DNA of 64,000 bases from Bacillus massilioanorexius (GTDB lineage Bacteria; Bacillota; Bacilli; Bacillales; DSM-1321): assembly GCF_902374955.1 (NCBI RefSeq), contig NZ_CABKRX010000030.1, forward strand, positions 1-64,000, given 5' to 3'. Under the pieces are notes generated by a model. The model saw only the letters and a list, made by a program, of their open reading frames with translations. It searched no databases and was not told the origin of the DNA. Shown piece by piece: positions 37,466-46,992 of the stretch (position 1 is its first letter; each line of letters begins with the position of its first letter). A program made the position numbers and the translations under genes.

Positions 37466-38089
37466 ATGCCTAAAGTTACATTATTAGACCAAAAAGGAGC
37501 AAGCGTTGGCGAAATTGAGCTTAACGATTCTATTTTTGGTATCGAACCTAACCAACACGTATTATTCGAAGCTATCGTTATGCAACGCGCTTCTTTACGT
37601 CAAGGAACTCACAAAGTAAAAAATCGTTCTGAAGTAGCAGGCGGCGGACGCAAACCATGGCGCCAAAAAGGAACTGGTCGTGCTCGTCAAGGATCTATCC
37701 GTTCACCACAATGGCGTGGCGGTGGTACTGTATTCGGACCACAACCAAGATCTTATAGCTACAAATTACCTAAGAAAGTTCGTCGTTTAGCTCTTAAATC
37801 TGCTTTAGCTTCTAAAGTACAAGAGGAAAACATCTTAGTTCTTGACAGCTTATCTTTCGAAGCTCCAAAAACTAAAGAATTCGTAGCTTTCTTAAATGGT
37901 CTTTCAGTAGACTCTAAAGCTCTTATCGTAACAGATGTAGTAAATGATAATGTTGCATTATCTGCTCGTAACATCCCTGGTGTTACTGTATTAGATGCAG
38001 CTGGTTTAAATGTTCTTGATTTAGTAGGACACAACAAGCTTATTATTACTAAAGCAGCTGTTGAAAAAGTAGAGGAGGTGCTTGCATAA
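37466..38089 (+). CDS. rplD: 50S ribosomal protein L4
   Basis: Lines the exit tunnel. 207 residues with the tunnel loop 'GGGRKPWRQKGTGRARQG'. No erythromycin-type change is obvious there. Its stop overlaps the rplW start by one base. Confidence 0.98.
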   Translation: MPKVTLLDQKGASVGEIELNDSIFGIEPNQHVLFEAIVMQRASLRQGTHKVKNRSEVAGGGRKPWRQKGTGRARQGSIRSPQWRGGGTVFGPQPRSYSYKLPKKVRRLALKSALASKVQEENILVLDSLSFEAPKTKEFVAFLNGLSVDSKALIVTDVVNDNVALSARNIPGVTVLDAAGLNVLDLVGHNKLIITKAAVEKVEEVLA

Positions 38090-38373
38090 TGGATGCACGC
38101 GATATCATTAAGCGCCCCGTTATCACAGAACGTTCTTCAGAAATCATGGCTGACAAAAAGTATACTTTCGAAGTAGACGTTAAAGCTAATAAAACTGAAG
38201 TTAAAGATGCTGTTCAAGAAATTTTCGGCGTTAAAGTTGAAAAAGTGAACATCATGAACTATAAAGGTAAATTCAAACGCATGGGTAAACATGCTGGATA
38301 TACTAACAAGCGCCGCAAAGCTGTAGTAACATTAACAGCTGACAGCAAAGAAATCGAAATTTTTGAAGCGTAA
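38089..38373 (+). CDS. rplW: 50S ribosomal protein L23
   Basis: Tunnel-exit protein and docking site for trigger factor and SRP. 94 residues, starting 'MDARDIIKRPVITERS'. ATG overlaps the rplD stop (TAATG), with GAGGAGGTG upstream inside rplD. Confidence 0.98.
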   Translation: MDARDIIKRPVITERSSEIMADKKYTFEVDVKANKTEVKDAVQEIFGVKVEKVNIMNYKGKFKRMGKHAGYTNKRRKAVVTLTADSKEIEIFEA

Positions 38374-38405
38374 GCTTACATTTTTAGAGAAGGAGGGAAC
38401 TACAC

Positions 38406-39236
38406 ATGGCGATTATTAAGTATAAACCTACCTCTAACGGTCGACGTAATATGACTGCTTCTGATTTTGCTGAAATCACAACAAGCACACCAGAAAAATC
38501 ATTACTTGCTCCTTTAAAGAAAAAAGGCGGCCGTAACAATCAAGGTAAGTTAACAGTTCGTCATCAAGGTGGTGGACACAAGCGTCAATACCGTATTATT
38601 GACTTCAAACGTAATAAAGATGGTATACCTGGACGCGTTGCTACTATCGAATACGATCCGAACCGTTCCGCTAACATTGCATTAATTAACTACGTGGATG
38701 GAGAAAAACGTTACATTCTAGCTCCTAAGAATTTAGAAGTTGGTATGGAAATTATGTCAGGTGCTGAGGCTGACATTAAAGTAGGTAACGCTCTTCCATT
38801 ACAAAACATTCCGGTGGGTACAGTTATCCACAACATCGAATTAAAACCTGGTAAAGGTGGTCAGTTAGTTCGCTCTGCTGGTACATCTGCACAATTACTT
38901 GGTAAAGAAGGACGTTATGTTCTTGTACGTCTAAATTCTGGTGAAGTTCGCTTAGTATTAGCTACTTGCCGCGCTACAATCGGTCAAGTTGGTAATGAAC
39001 AACACGAACTTATCAACATCGGTAAAGCTGGACGTAACCGTTGGTTAGGCAAACGCCCAACTGTACGTGGTTCTGTAATGAACCCAGTTGATCACCCACA
39101 CGGTGGTGGTGAAGGACGTTCACCAATCGGACGTAAATCACCTATGTCTCCTTGGGGTAAACCAACTCTTGGTGCTAAAACTCGTAAGAAGAAAAATAAA
39201 TCCGACAAGTTCATTGTACGTCGTCGTAAAAAATAA
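38406..39236 (+). CDS. rplB: 50S ribosomal protein L2
   Basis: Essential for subunit association and peptidyl transferase activity. 276 residues with the conserved C-terminal 'GSVMNPVDHPHGGGEGR' containing the key histidine. ATG after AAGGAGGG. A 7-bp hairpin (CTACGGT/ACCGTAG, 39247-39271) separates it from rpsS. Confidence 0.98.
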   Translation: MAIIKYKPTSNGRRNMTASDFAEITTSTPEKSLLAPLKKKGGRNNQGKLTVRHQGGGHKRQYRIIDFKRNKDGIPGRVATIEYDPNRSANIALINYVDGEKRYILAPKNLEVGMEIMSGAEADIKVGNALPLQNIPVGTVIHNIELKPGKGGQLVRSAGTSAQLLGKEGRYVLVRLNSGEVRLVLATCRATIGQVGNEQHELINIGKAGRNRWLGKRPTVRGSVMNPVDHPHGGGEGRSPIGRKSPMSPWGKPTLGAKTRKKKNKSDKFIVRRRKK

Positions 39237-39296
39237 CGGGATTGAACTACGGTTCAAAAACCGGACCGTAGAACAATCGCGAGAGGAGGTACACTC

Positions 39297-39575
39297 ATGG
39301 GTCGCAGCCTAAAAAAAGGACCATTCGTTGATGAGCACTTAATGGTTAAAGTTGAGAAAATGAATGAATCAGATAAGAAACAAGTAATTAAAACTTGGTC
39401 TCGTCGTTCAACAATTTTCCCACAATTCATTGGTCATACAATCGCTGTTTATGATGGACGTAAACACGTTCCTGTATATGTAACAGAAGATATGGTAGGT
39501 CACAAATTAGGTGAGTTCGCACCGACGCGAGCTTACAAAGGTCACGCAAGTGACGATAAGAAAACAAGACGTTAA
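39297..39575 (+). CDS. rpsS: 30S ribosomal protein S19
   Basis: 30S head protein near S13. 92 residues starting 'MGRSLKKGPFVDEHL', with the signature 'KLGEFAPTRAYKGH'. ATG after GAGGAGG. Confidence 0.98.
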   Translation: MGRSLKKGPFVDEHLMVKVEKMNESDKKQVIKTWSRRSTIFPQFIGHTIAVYDGRKHVPVYVTEDMVGHKLGEFAPTRAYKGHASDDKKTRR

Positions 39576-39592
39576 CGAGAGGAGGGCATCTC

Positions 39593-39934
39593 ATGCAAGC
39601 TAAAGCTGTTGCTAATACAGTTCGTATCGCTCCTCGTAAAGTTCGTCTAGTGATCGATCTAATCCGAGGAAAGCAAGTTGGCGAAGCAGTAGCAATTCTT
39701 CGTCATACTCCAAAATCTGCATCACCAGTAGTAGAAAAGTTATTAAAATCTGCTATGGCAAATGCTGAACATAACTACGAAATGGATGTAAACAATTTAG
39801 TAGTGAAAGAAGCTTATGTAAACGAAGGACCAACTTTAAAACGTTTCCGTCCTCGTGCACAAGGCCGTGCTAGCGCAATTAACAAACGCACAAGTCACAT
39901 TACTATCGTGTTATCAGAAAAGAAGGAGGGATAA
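39593..39934 (+). CDS. rplV: 50S ribosomal protein L22
   Basis: Contacts all 23S domains and lines the tunnel. 113 residues; the tunnel hairpin 'GPTLKRFRPRAQGRAS' is intact without the macrolide-resistance deletions known there. ATG after GAGGAGGG. Confidence 0.98.
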   Translation: MQAKAVANTVRIAPRKVRLVIDLIRGKQVGEAVAILRHTPKSASPVVEKLLKSAMANAEHNYEMDVNNLVVKEAYVNEGPTLKRFRPRAQGRASAINKRTSHITIVLSEKKEG

Positions 39935-39937
39935 ACT

Positions 39938-40597
39938 GTGGGTCAAAAGGTAAATCCAAATGGTTTGCGTGTCGGAATTATTCGTGACTGGGAATCAAAA
40001 TGGTTCGCTAACGATAAAGACTATGCAACTCTTTTACATGAAGACTTAAAAGTACGTGAATATATCGCGAAACGTTTAAATGACGCTTCAGTTTCTAAAG
40101 TAGAAATTGAACGTGCTGCTAATCGTATCAACATTTCTGTTCACACTGCAAAGCCAGGAATGGTGATCGGTAAAGGTGGTACAGAAGTTGAAGCACTTCG
40201 CAAAGCGTTAAACCAATTAACTGGTAAACGCGTACACATCAACATTATCGAAATTAAGAAAGCTGACCTTGATGCAAAACTAGTTGCTGAGAATATCGCT
40301 CGTCAACTAGAAAACCGTGTATCATTCCGTCGTGCTCAAAAACAATCAATCCAACGCACAATGCGCGCTGGTGCTAAAGGTATCAAAACAATGGTTTCTG
40401 GTCGTCTTGGCGGTGCTGATATCGCACGTTCAGAACAATACAGCGAAGGAACTGTTCCACTTCACACACTTCGCGCGGATATAGACTATGCTCACGCTGA
40501 AGCTGATACTACTTACGGTAAGCTTGGTGTTAAAGTATGGATCTATCGTGGAGAAGTCCTTCCTACTAAGAAGAAATCCGAGGAAGGAGGAAAATAA
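39938..40597 (+). CDS. rpsC: 30S ribosomal protein S3
   Basis: mRNA entry-channel protein with KH domain ('GMVIGKGGTEVEALR'). 219 residues. GTG start at 39938, three bases after the rplV stop, with AAGGAGGG upstream. Confidence 0.98.
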   Translation: MGQKVNPNGLRVGIIRDWESKWFANDKDYATLLHEDLKVREYIAKRLNDASVSKVEIERAANRINISVHTAKPGMVIGKGGTEVEALRKALNQLTGKRVHINIIEIKKADLDAKLVAENIARQLENRVSFRRAQKQSIQRTMRAGAKGIKTMVSGRLGGADIARSEQYSEGTVPLHTLRADIDYAHAEADTTYGKLGVKVWIYRGEVLPTKKKSEEGGK

Positions 40598-40599
40598 TC

Positions 40600-41034
40600 A
40601 TGTTAATGCCTAAACGCGTTAAATATCGTCGCGAACACCGCGGTAAAATGAGAGGCCGTGCAAAAGGTGGCCAAGAGGTTCATTTCGGTGAATATGGTCT
40701 TCAAGCTTTAGAAGCTTCATGGATCACTAACCGTCAAATCGAAGCTGCTCGTATTGCAATGACTCGTTACATGAAACGTGGCGGTAAAGTTTGGATTAAA
40801 ATTTTCCCAAGCAAGCCATACACTGCTAAACCTTTAGAAGTCCGAATGGGTTCTGGTAAAGGGGCTCCAGAAGGATGGGTAGCTGTTGTTAAACCAGGAA
40901 AAGTAATGTTTGAAATCTCAGGTGTATCTGAAGAGATCGCTCGTGAAGCATTACGTCTTGCTATGCACAAACTTCCTGTAAAATGTAAGTTTGTGAAACG
41001 AGAAGAAAATGGTGGTGAATCAAATGAAAGCTAA
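40600..41034 (+). CDS. rplP: 50S ribosomal protein L16
   Basis: Organises the A site of the peptidyl transferase centre. 144 residues, including 'RMGSGKGAPEGWVAVVKPG'. It overlaps the start of rpmC by 11 bases. ATG after GGAAGGAGG. Confidence 0.98.
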   Translation: MLMPKRVKYRREHRGKMRGRAKGGQEVHFGEYGLQALEASWITNRQIEAARIAMTRYMKRGGKVWIKIFPSKPYTAKPLEVRMGSGKGAPEGWVAVVKPGKVMFEISGVSEEIAREALRLAMHKLPVKCKFVKREENGGESNES

Positions 41035-41224
41035 TGAAATTAAAGACCTTACCACTGCTGAAATTGAACAAAAAGTAAAATCACTAAAAGAAGAATTATT
41101 TAATCTTCGTTTCCAGTTAGCTACTGGACAACTTGAAAATACTGCACGCATCCGTGAAGTGCGCAAATCGATCGCTCGTATGAAAACAGTTGTTCGTCAA
41201 AGAGAGATCAGTGCCAACAATTAA
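41024..41224 (+). CDS. rpmC: 50S ribosomal protein L29
   Basis: Small two-helix protein at the tunnel exit. The ATG at 41024 gives the typical 66 residues beginning MKANEIKDL; the GTG at 41009 is rejected as it only adds non-conserved residues inside rplP. Ribosome site GGTGG lies within the rplP end. Confidence 0.96.
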   Translation: MKANEIKDLTTAEIEQKVKSLKEELFNLRFQLATGQLENTARIREVRKSIARMKTVVRQREISANN

Positions 41225-41246
41225 TATTCGAGAGGAGGTTTGCTGA

Positions 41247-41510
41247 ATGAGTGAACGCAATCAACGTAAAGTCTACCAAGGTAAAGTTGTTTCCGATAAA
41301 ATGGATAAAACAATTACTGTTCAAGTAGAAACTTACAAGACACATTCTCTATACGGTAAACGCGTGAAATATACTAAAAAGTTCAAAGCTCATGATGAAA
41401 ACAACGAAGCTAAAATGGGCGACGTAGTTAAAATCATGGAAACTCGTCCGCTTTCTGCAACTAAACGTTTCCGTCTTGTAGAAGTAGTAGAAAAAGCTGT
41501 TATCATTTAA
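41247..41510 (+). CDS. rpsQ: 30S ribosomal protein S17
   Basis: Primary 16S-binding protein with OB fold. 87 residues with 'GKVVSDKMDKTITVQVE' and 'IMETRPLSATKRFRL'. ATG after GAGGAGG. Confidence 0.98.
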   Translation: MSERNQRKVYQGKVVSDKMDKTITVQVETYKTHSLYGKRVKYTKKFKAHDENNEAKMGDVVKIMETRPLSATKRFRLVEVVEKAVII

Positions 41511-41556
41511 TTCAATTCTGTTCGGATAAAGTAAATTCCGAAAGGAGGTCTCGTAC

Positions 41557-41925
41557 ATGATTCAACAAGAATCACGTCTAAAAGTCGCTGACAATTCAGG
41601 TGCTCGTGAAGTTCTTACTATTAAAGTTCTTGGTGGTTCTGGCCGTAAAACAGCTAACATCGGTGATGTCATCGTATGTACTGTAAAACAAGCAACACCA
41701 GGTGGCGTTGTTAAAAAAGGTGATGTAGTCAAAGCTGTAGTTGTACGTACTAAATCAGGCATGCGTCGTGCTGATGGTTCTTACATCAAGTTTGACGAAA
41801 ACGCATGTGTAATTATCAAAGACGATAAAGGTCCTCGTGGAACTCGTATCTTCGGACCAGTTGCACGTGAACTTCGTGACAACAACTTCATGAAGATCGT
41901 TTCATTGGCTCCAGAAGTATTATAA
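41557..41925 (+). CDS. rplN: 50S ribosomal protein L14
   Basis: Subunit-interface protein forming bridges with h14. 122 residues, starting 'MIQQESRLKVADNSGA'. ATG after AAAGGAGG. First gene of the spc-type gene block. Confidence 0.98.
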   Translation: MIQQESRLKVADNSGAREVLTIKVLGGSGRKTANIGDVIVCTVKQATPGGVVKKGDVVKAVVVRTKSGMRRADGSYIKFDENACVIIKDDKGPRGTRIFGPVARELRDNNFMKIVSLAPEVL

Positions 41926-41966
41926 AGTAAAAACTCGTAAAGGCCTTTCAAGGAGGTGCGAAACGC

Positions 41967-42278
41967 ATGCATGTTAAAAAAGGTGACAAAGTAGTAGTCA
42001 TCTCTGGTAAGGACAAAGGAAAACAAGGTGTTATCCTAGAAGCTTATCCGAAGAAAAACCGTGTATTGGTTGAAGGTGTTAATATCGTGAAAAAGCATTC
42101 AAAACCTTCTCAAGTAAATCCACAAGGTGGAATTATTTCTCAAGAAGCTGCTATTCACTGTTCAAACGTAATGCCAATTGATCCTAAAACAGGAGCTCCA
42201 ACACGTGTTGGCTACAAAACAGTTGACGGTAAAAAAGTCCGTGTTTCTGTAAAATCGGGTGAATCCTTAGATAAATAA
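41967..42278 (+). CDS. rplX: 50S ribosomal protein L24
   Basis: Assembly initiator with a KOW motif ('KGDKVVVISGKDKGKQG'). 103 residues. ATG after AAGGAGGTG. Length as in B. subtilis. Confidence 0.98.
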   Translation: MHVKKGDKVVVISGKDKGKQGVILEAYPKKNRVLVEGVNIVKKHSKPSQVNPQGGIISQEAAIHCSNVMPIDPKTGAPTRVGYKTVDGKKVRVSVKSGESLDK

Positions 42279-42304
42279 GTAATAAATGAAGGGAGGTACT
42301 CTAT

Positions 42305-42844
42305 ATGAACCGCCTAAAGGAAAAGTATACAAAAGAAATCGTTCCTGCTCTTATGAGCAAGTTTAATTATACATCTGTAATGCAAGCTCCTAAAGTTGAT
42401 AAAATCGTTATCAACATGGGTGTAGGTGATGCTGTAGCGAATGCTAAAGCTCTTGACAACGCAGTGGAAGAATTAAGCCTAGTTACAGGTCAAAAACCTG
42501 TTGTAACTAGAGCGAAAAAATCAATAGCTGGTTTCCGTCTACGTGAAGGTATGCCAATCGGTGCTAAAGTTACTCTTCGTGGAGAGCGTATGTACGAATT
42601 CCTAGACAAACTAGTTTCAGTTTCTTTACCACGTGTACGTGATTTCCGTGGTGTTTCCAAAAAATCATTTGATGGTCGTGGAAACTACACACTTGGTGTA
42701 AAAGAACAATTAATCTTCCCTGAAATTGACTACGATAAAGTAAGTAAAGTTCGTGGAATGGACATCGTAATCGTTACTACGGCAAACACTGATGAAGAAT
42801 CACGTGAATTACTTACTCAATTAGGAATGCCATTCCAAAAGTAA
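42305..42844 (+). CDS. rplE: 50S ribosomal protein L5
   Basis: Binds 5S rRNA in the central protuberance. 179 residues, starting 'MNRLKEKYTKEIVPAL'; signature 'GMPIGAKVTLRGERMYEFL'. ATG after GGGAGG. Confidence 0.98.
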   Translation: MNRLKEKYTKEIVPALMSKFNYTSVMQAPKVDKIVINMGVGDAVANAKALDNAVEELSLVTGQKPVVTRAKKSIAGFRLREGMPIGAKVTLRGERMYEFLDKLVSVSLPRVRDFRGVSKKSFDGRGNYTLGVKEQLIFPEIDYDKVSKVRGMDIVIVTTANTDEESRELLTQLGMPFQK

Positions 42845-42869
42845 TCAAAAAAAATAGGGAGGCGTAAAC

Positions 42870-43055
42870 ATGGCTAAAAAATCAATGGTCGTGAAACAAA
42901 AGCGCACTCAAAAGTTTAAAGTACAAGAATATACTCGTTGTGAACGCTGTGGTCGTCCACACTCTGTATACCGTAAATTTAAGCTTTGCCGTATTTGTTT
43001 CCGTGAACTTGCATATAAAGGACAAATTCCTGGCGTGAAGAAAGCTAGCTGGTAA
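42870..43055 (+). CDS. rpsZ: 30S ribosomal protein S14 type Z
   Basis: Zinc-binding form of S14, 61 residues, with CERC (24-27) and CRIC cysteine pairs. In Bacilli the other, zinc-free form is used under zinc starvation and is not in this window. ATG after AGGGAGGC. Confidence 0.97.
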   Translation: MAKKSMVVKQKRTQKFKVQEYTRCERCGRPHSVYRKFKLCRICFRELAYKGQIPGVKKASW

Positions 43056-43085
43056 AACCCGATTTTGGGAAGGAGGTAAATATAA

Positions 43086-43484
43086 ATGGTCATGACAGAT
43101 CCAATTGCAGATATGCTTACTCGCATCCGTAACGCTAACATGGTGCGTCACGAGAAGCTTGAGCTACCTGCTTCTAAGATTAAAACAGACGTTGCTGAAA
43201 TCTTAAAACGTGAGGGCTTCATCCGTGATGTAGAACTTATTGAAGACAACAAGCAAGGTATCATCCGTATCTTCTTAAAATACGGTTCAAATAATGAACG
43301 TGTAATTACTGGTTTAAAACGTATTAGCAAACCTGGTTTACGTGTATATGCTAAGGCTGGAGAAGTACCTCGTGTACTTAACGGATTAGGTATCGCTATC
43401 GTTTCAACTTCTCAAGGCGTAGTAACTGATAAAGAAGCTCGCGCTAAGAAAATTGGTGGAGAAGTACTAGCTTACGTTTGGTAA
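43086..43484 (+). CDS. rpsH: 30S ribosomal protein S8
   Basis: Primary 16S-binding protein and, in many bacteria, translational repressor of the spc operon. 132 residues with 'DPIADMLTRIRNA' and 'STSQGVVTDKEAR'. ATG after AAGGAGGT; a second in-frame ATG two codons later is less likely. Confidence 0.98.
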   Translation: MVMTDPIADMLTRIRNANMVRHEKLELPASKIKTDVAEILKREGFIRDVELIEDNKQGIIRIFLKYGSNNERVITGLKRISKPGLRVYAKAGEVPRVLNGLGIAIVSTSQGVVTDKEARAKKIGGEVLAYVW

Positions 43485-43514
43485 TAATTTTTTTCACGAA
43501 TGGAGGTGCACTAA

Positions 43515-44054
43515 ATGTCTCGTATAGGTAAAAAACCAATTGAGGTTCCAGCTGGAGTTACAGTTACTGTTGATGCTAACAATCACGTTACTGTAAAGGG
43601 ACCTAAAGGCGAATTAACTCGTTCTTTCAGTCCAGATATCACTATTACTCAAGAAGAGAACGTGCTTACATTAACACGTCCTTCTGATTCTAAAGAACAT
43701 CGTACAATTCACGGTACTACTCGTGCTGTACTTGCTAACATGGTTGAAGGTGTTTCTAAAGGATTTGAAAGAGGTCTAGAGCTTATCGGTGTTGGTTACC
43801 GTGCTCAAAAACAAGGAACTAAATTAGTTCTTAATGTTGGATACTCTCACCCAGTAGAAATCGAACCAGAAGCAGGAATTGAAATTGAAGTTCCTTCTAA
43901 TACAAAGATCATCGTAAAAGGTACGAACAAAGAACGTGTTGGTGCATTAGCTGCTAATATCCGTGACGTTCGTCCACCAGAGCCTTATAAAGGTAAAGGT
44001 ATTCGTTACGAAGGCGAATATGTACGTCGTAAAGAAGGTAAAACAGGTAAGTAA
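43515..44054 (+). CDS. rplF: 50S ribosomal protein L6
   Basis: Near the factor-binding site and sarcin-ricin loop. 179 residues, two related alpha/beta domains; C-terminal 'PPEPYKGKGIRYEGEYVRRK'. ATG after TGGAGGTG. Confidence 0.98.
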   Translation: MSRIGKKPIEVPAGVTVTVDANNHVTVKGPKGELTRSFSPDITITQEENVLTLTRPSDSKEHRTIHGTTRAVLANMVEGVSKGFERGLELIGVGYRAQKQGTKLVLNVGYSHPVEIEPEAGIEIEVPSNTKIIVKGTNKERVGALAANIRDVRPPEPYKGKGIRYEGEYVRRKEGKTGK

Positions 44055-44085
44055 GCCGCATAGGTTGACGAAAGGAGTGACGTAA

Positions 44086-44448
44086 ATGATCACGAAGCTT
44101 GACAAAAATTCAGTTCGCCAAAAAAGACATGCGCGTGTACGTGCAAAACTTTCTGGTACTGAAAGTCGTCCTCGTTTAAATGTGTTCCGTTCAAACAAAC
44201 ACATTTATGCACAACTAATTGACGATGTGAACGGTGTAACTCTTGCAAGTGCTTCTACAATTGAAAAAGACCTAGGTCTTGAAAGTACTAGCAACATCGA
44301 AGCAGCACAAAAAGTTGGCGAAATCATTGCTAAGCGCGCAGTAGAAAAAGGATATGCATCTGTGGTATTTGACCGCGGAGGATACCTTTTCCATGGTCGT
44401 GTAAAAGCATTAGCAGATGCTGCTCGCGAAAACGGCTTAGAATTTTAA
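44086..44448 (+). CDS. rplR: 50S ribosomal protein L18
   Basis: 5S rRNA-binding protein of the central protuberance. 120 residues with the basic N-terminus 'RQKRHARVRAKLSGT' and 'VVFDRGGYLFHGRVKA'. ATG after AAAGGAG. Confidence 0.98.
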   Translation: MITKLDKNSVRQKRHARVRAKLSGTESRPRLNVFRSNKHIYAQLIDDVNGVTLASASTIEKDLGLESTSNIEAAQKVGEIIAKRAVEKGYASVVFDRGGYLFHGRVKALADAARENGLEF

Positions 44449-44471
44449 TGGATAAGGAGGGACAAACAAAC

Positions 44472-44972
44472 ATGCGTCGTATTGATCCTAATAAATTAGA
44501 ACTTGAAGAACGCGTAGTTACAGTTAACCGCGTAGCTAAAGTTGTGAAAGGTGGACGTCGTTTCCGTTTCACTGCATTAGTTGTTGTTGGTGACAAAAAT
44601 GGTCATGTTGGTTTCGGAACTGGTAAAGCACAAGAAGTACCAGATGCAATCCGTAAAGCAATTGATGATGCTAAGAAAAACTTAATTACAGTACCTATGG
44701 TTGATACAAGTATTCCTCACCAAGTTGTCGGAACTTTTGGTGCAGGTAATATCTTATTGAAACCAGCTGGAGCAGGTACTGGGGTTATCGCTGGTGGTCC
44801 AGTTCGTGCGGTACTTGAATTAGCTGGTATCAGTGATATTCTTTCTAAATCACTAGGCTCTAACACTCCTATTAACATGGTTCGTGCAACTGTGGATGGA
44901 TTAAAGCAATTAAAACGTGCTGAGGACGTAGCGAAATTACGTGGTAAATCAGTAGAAGAACTGTTAGGATAA
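44472..44972 (+). CDS. rpsE: 30S ribosomal protein S5
   Basis: Decoding fidelity and mRNA helicase region. The ATG at 44472 gives the standard 166 residues (MRRIDPNKLE); the in-frame ATG at 44448 lies before the AAGGAGGG ribosome site and is rejected. The spectinomycin loop around 'RVAKVVKGGRRF' looks unchanged. Confidence 0.97.
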   Translation: MRRIDPNKLELEERVVTVNRVAKVVKGGRRFRFTALVVVGDKNGHVGFGTGKAQEVPDAIRKAIDDAKKNLITVPMVDTSIPHQVVGTFGAGNILLKPAGAGTGVIAGGPVRAVLELAGISDILSKSLGSNTPINMVRATVDGLKQLKRAEDVAKLRGKSVEELLG

Positions 44973-44985
44973 GGAGGGAAAAATA

Positions 44986-45168
44986 ATGGCTAAAAAATTA
45001 GAAATTACCCTCACTCGTAGCTTAATTGGTCGTCCAAACGATCAACGCGTGACAGTAAATACACTGGGATTACGTAAAATGCATCAAACAGTTGTTCTAG
45101 ATGATAATGCTGCTATTCGCGGTATGATTAATAAGGTTTCTCATCTTGTTACTGTCAAAGAACAATAA
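44986..45168 (+). CDS. rpmD: 50S ribosomal protein L30
   Basis: Small protein of 60 residues starting 'MAKKLEITLTRSLIGRP', with the signature 'TVNTLGLRKMHQTV'. ATG after AAGGAGGG, 13 bases after rpsE. Confidence 0.97.
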   Translation: MAKKLEITLTRSLIGRPNDQRVTVNTLGLRKMHQTVVLDDNAAIRGMINKVSHLVTVKEQ

Positions 45169-45200
45169 TTCTATTTTTTTCTTAACAAGGAGGTGCCAAT

Positions 45201-45641
45201 ATGAAACTTCATGAATTAAAACCATCCGAAGGATCACGCCAAGAACGTAAACGTAAAGGTCGTGGTATCGGATCAGGTAATGGTAAAACAGCTGGTAAAG
45301 GACATAAAGGGCAAAACGCTCGTTCTGGTGGCGGTGTACGTTTAGGATTCGAAGGTGGTCAAACACCATTATTCAGACGTTTACCAAAACGTGGATTTAC
45401 GAATATTAATCGTAAAGAGTTCGCAGTTGTAAACCTAGATACTTTAAATTGCTTCGAAGACGGAACAGAAGTAACTCCAGCTCTTCTAGTTGAAGCGGGT
45501 GTTGTGAAGAAAGAGAAAGCAGGAATCAAAATTCTTGCTAACGGTAAATTAGAGAAAAAACTTACTGTTAAAGCTCACAAATTCTCATCTGCTGCTAAAG
45601 AAGCGATTGAAGCTGCTGGCGGTCAAACTGAGGTGATTTAA
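45201..45641 (+). CDS. rplO: 50S ribosomal protein L15
   Basis: Late assembly protein. 146 residues with the glycine/lysine-rich N-terminal extension 'GRGIGSGNGKTAGKGHKGQ'. ATG after AAGGAGGTG. Stop overlaps the secY start. Confidence 0.98.
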   Translation: MKLHELKPSEGSRQERKRKGRGIGSGNGKTAGKGHKGQNARSGGGVRLGFEGGQTPLFRRLPKRGFTNINRKEFAVVNLDTLNCFEDGTEVTPALLVEAGVVKKEKAGIKILANGKLEKKLTVKAHKFSSAAKEAIEAAGGQTEVI

Positions 45642-46933
45642 TGTTTCAGACAATCTCCAATTTTATGCGCGTGGCTGAAATACGAAACAAGATCATCTTC
45701 ACTTTACTTATGTTGATCGTATTCCGTATTGGTACATTTATACCTGTACCACATGTTAATACTGAATTTTTGCAAGCTCAAGATGAAGTTAGTGTGTTCG
45801 GGGTTCTGAACACATTTGGCGGAGGAGCTCTTCAAAACTTCTCTATTTTCGCTATGGGTATAATGCCATATATTACAGCATCCATTATCATTTCATTATT
45901 GCAAATGGATGTTGTACCTAAATTTACAGAATGGTCTAAGCAGGGTGAAGTTGGTCGTCGTAAATTAGCTCAGTTTACCCGCTATGGAACGATTGTACTA
46001 GGATTCATTCAAGCACTCGGTATGTCATATGGTTTTAACAATATGGCAGGCGGGATGATGATTACTAATCCTGGAATTACAACGTACTTGTTAATAGCAC
46101 TAGTATTAACAGCTGGAACAGCCTTCTTAATGTGGCTTGGAGAACAAATCACAGCAAAAGGTGTAGGTAATGGAATCTCTATTATCATCTTTGCTGGTAT
46201 CGTATCGGGTCTACCAACTATTGCAAACCAGATATATGCTCAACAATTTGAAGATGCCGGAGATCAGCTATTCCTACGAATTGTAACAGTTGCCTTAATA
46301 GTAATTGCTGTTATCGCAATAATCGTGGGTGTAATTTTCATCCAACAAGCTTTACGTAAAATTCCTATCCAATATGCTAAGCGTACTGCTGGTCGTGCTC
46401 CAGTTGGAGGACAATCCACACATTTACCATTAAAAGTAAATGCTGCAGGTGTTATTCCTGTAATTTTCGCAGTGTCGTTTATCGTTACACCTCGTACAAT
46501 TGCTAGCTTCTTTGAGCAAAACGATGTAACACGTTGGATAGATAAAATATTCGACTATACTCATCCAATTGGAATGGTCTTGTATGTTGCTTTAATTATT
46601 GCTTTCTCTTATTTCTATGCTTTCGTTCAAGTTAACCCTGAACAAGTAGCAGAGAATTTAAAGAAACAAGGTGGCTATGTACCTGGTATCCGACCTGGTA
46701 AGAATACAGAAGAATATTTAAAACGTGTATTGTCTCGTCTTACATTTGTTGGTGCTTGGTTCCTAGCATTGGTTGCAGTATTACCGGTATTCTTCATTAA
46801 GTTTGCTGGTTTACCACAGTCGGTGCAAATTGGTGGAACAAGTCTACTAATCGTGGTAGGGGTTGCCCTTGAAACGATGAAAGGCTTAGAAGCTCAACTG
46901 GTAAAACGTCATTACAAAGGATTTATTAAATAA
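45641..46933 (+). CDS. secY: Preprotein translocase subunit SecY
   Basis: Protein-conducting channel of the Sec system with ten transmembrane helices over 430 residues. Conserved features include the plug region after TM1 and the cytosolic 'GGYVPGIRPGKNTEEYL' loop. Translationally coupled to rplO (TAATG). Works with SecE encoded at 19292. Confidence 0.97.
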   Translation: MFQTISNFMRVAEIRNKIIFTLLMLIVFRIGTFIPVPHVNTEFLQAQDEVSVFGVLNTFGGGALQNFSIFAMGIMPYITASIIISLLQMDVVPKFTEWSKQGEVGRRKLAQFTRYGTIVLGFIQALGMSYGFNNMAGGMMITNPGITTYLLIALVLTAGTAFLMWLGEQITAKGVGNGISIIIFAGIVSGLPTIANQIYAQQFEDAGDQLFLRIVTVALIVIAVIAIIVGVIFIQQALRKIPIQYAKRTAGRAPVGGQSTHLPLKVNAAGVIPVIFAVSFIVTPRTIASFFEQNDVTRWIDKIFDYTHPIGMVLYVALIIAFSYFYAFVQVNPEQVAENLKKQGGYVPGIRPGKNTEEYLKRVLSRLTFVGAWFLALVAVLPVFFIKFAGLPQSVQIGGTSLLIVVGVALETMKGLEAQLVKRHYKGFIK

Positions 46934-46938
46934 TTGGT

Positions 46939-46961
46939 TTGGGAACAACTTACGTTCCCAA
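46939..46961 (+). other. Hairpin between secY and adk
   Basis: TTGGGAAC and GTTCCCAA form a perfect 8-bp stem with a 7-base loop. No T tract follows, so it is not a classical terminator; it may be an RNA processing or stability element. Confidence 0.55.
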
Positions 46962-46992
46962 TACCCATTATAGAGTTTGAGGGGGAAGATTA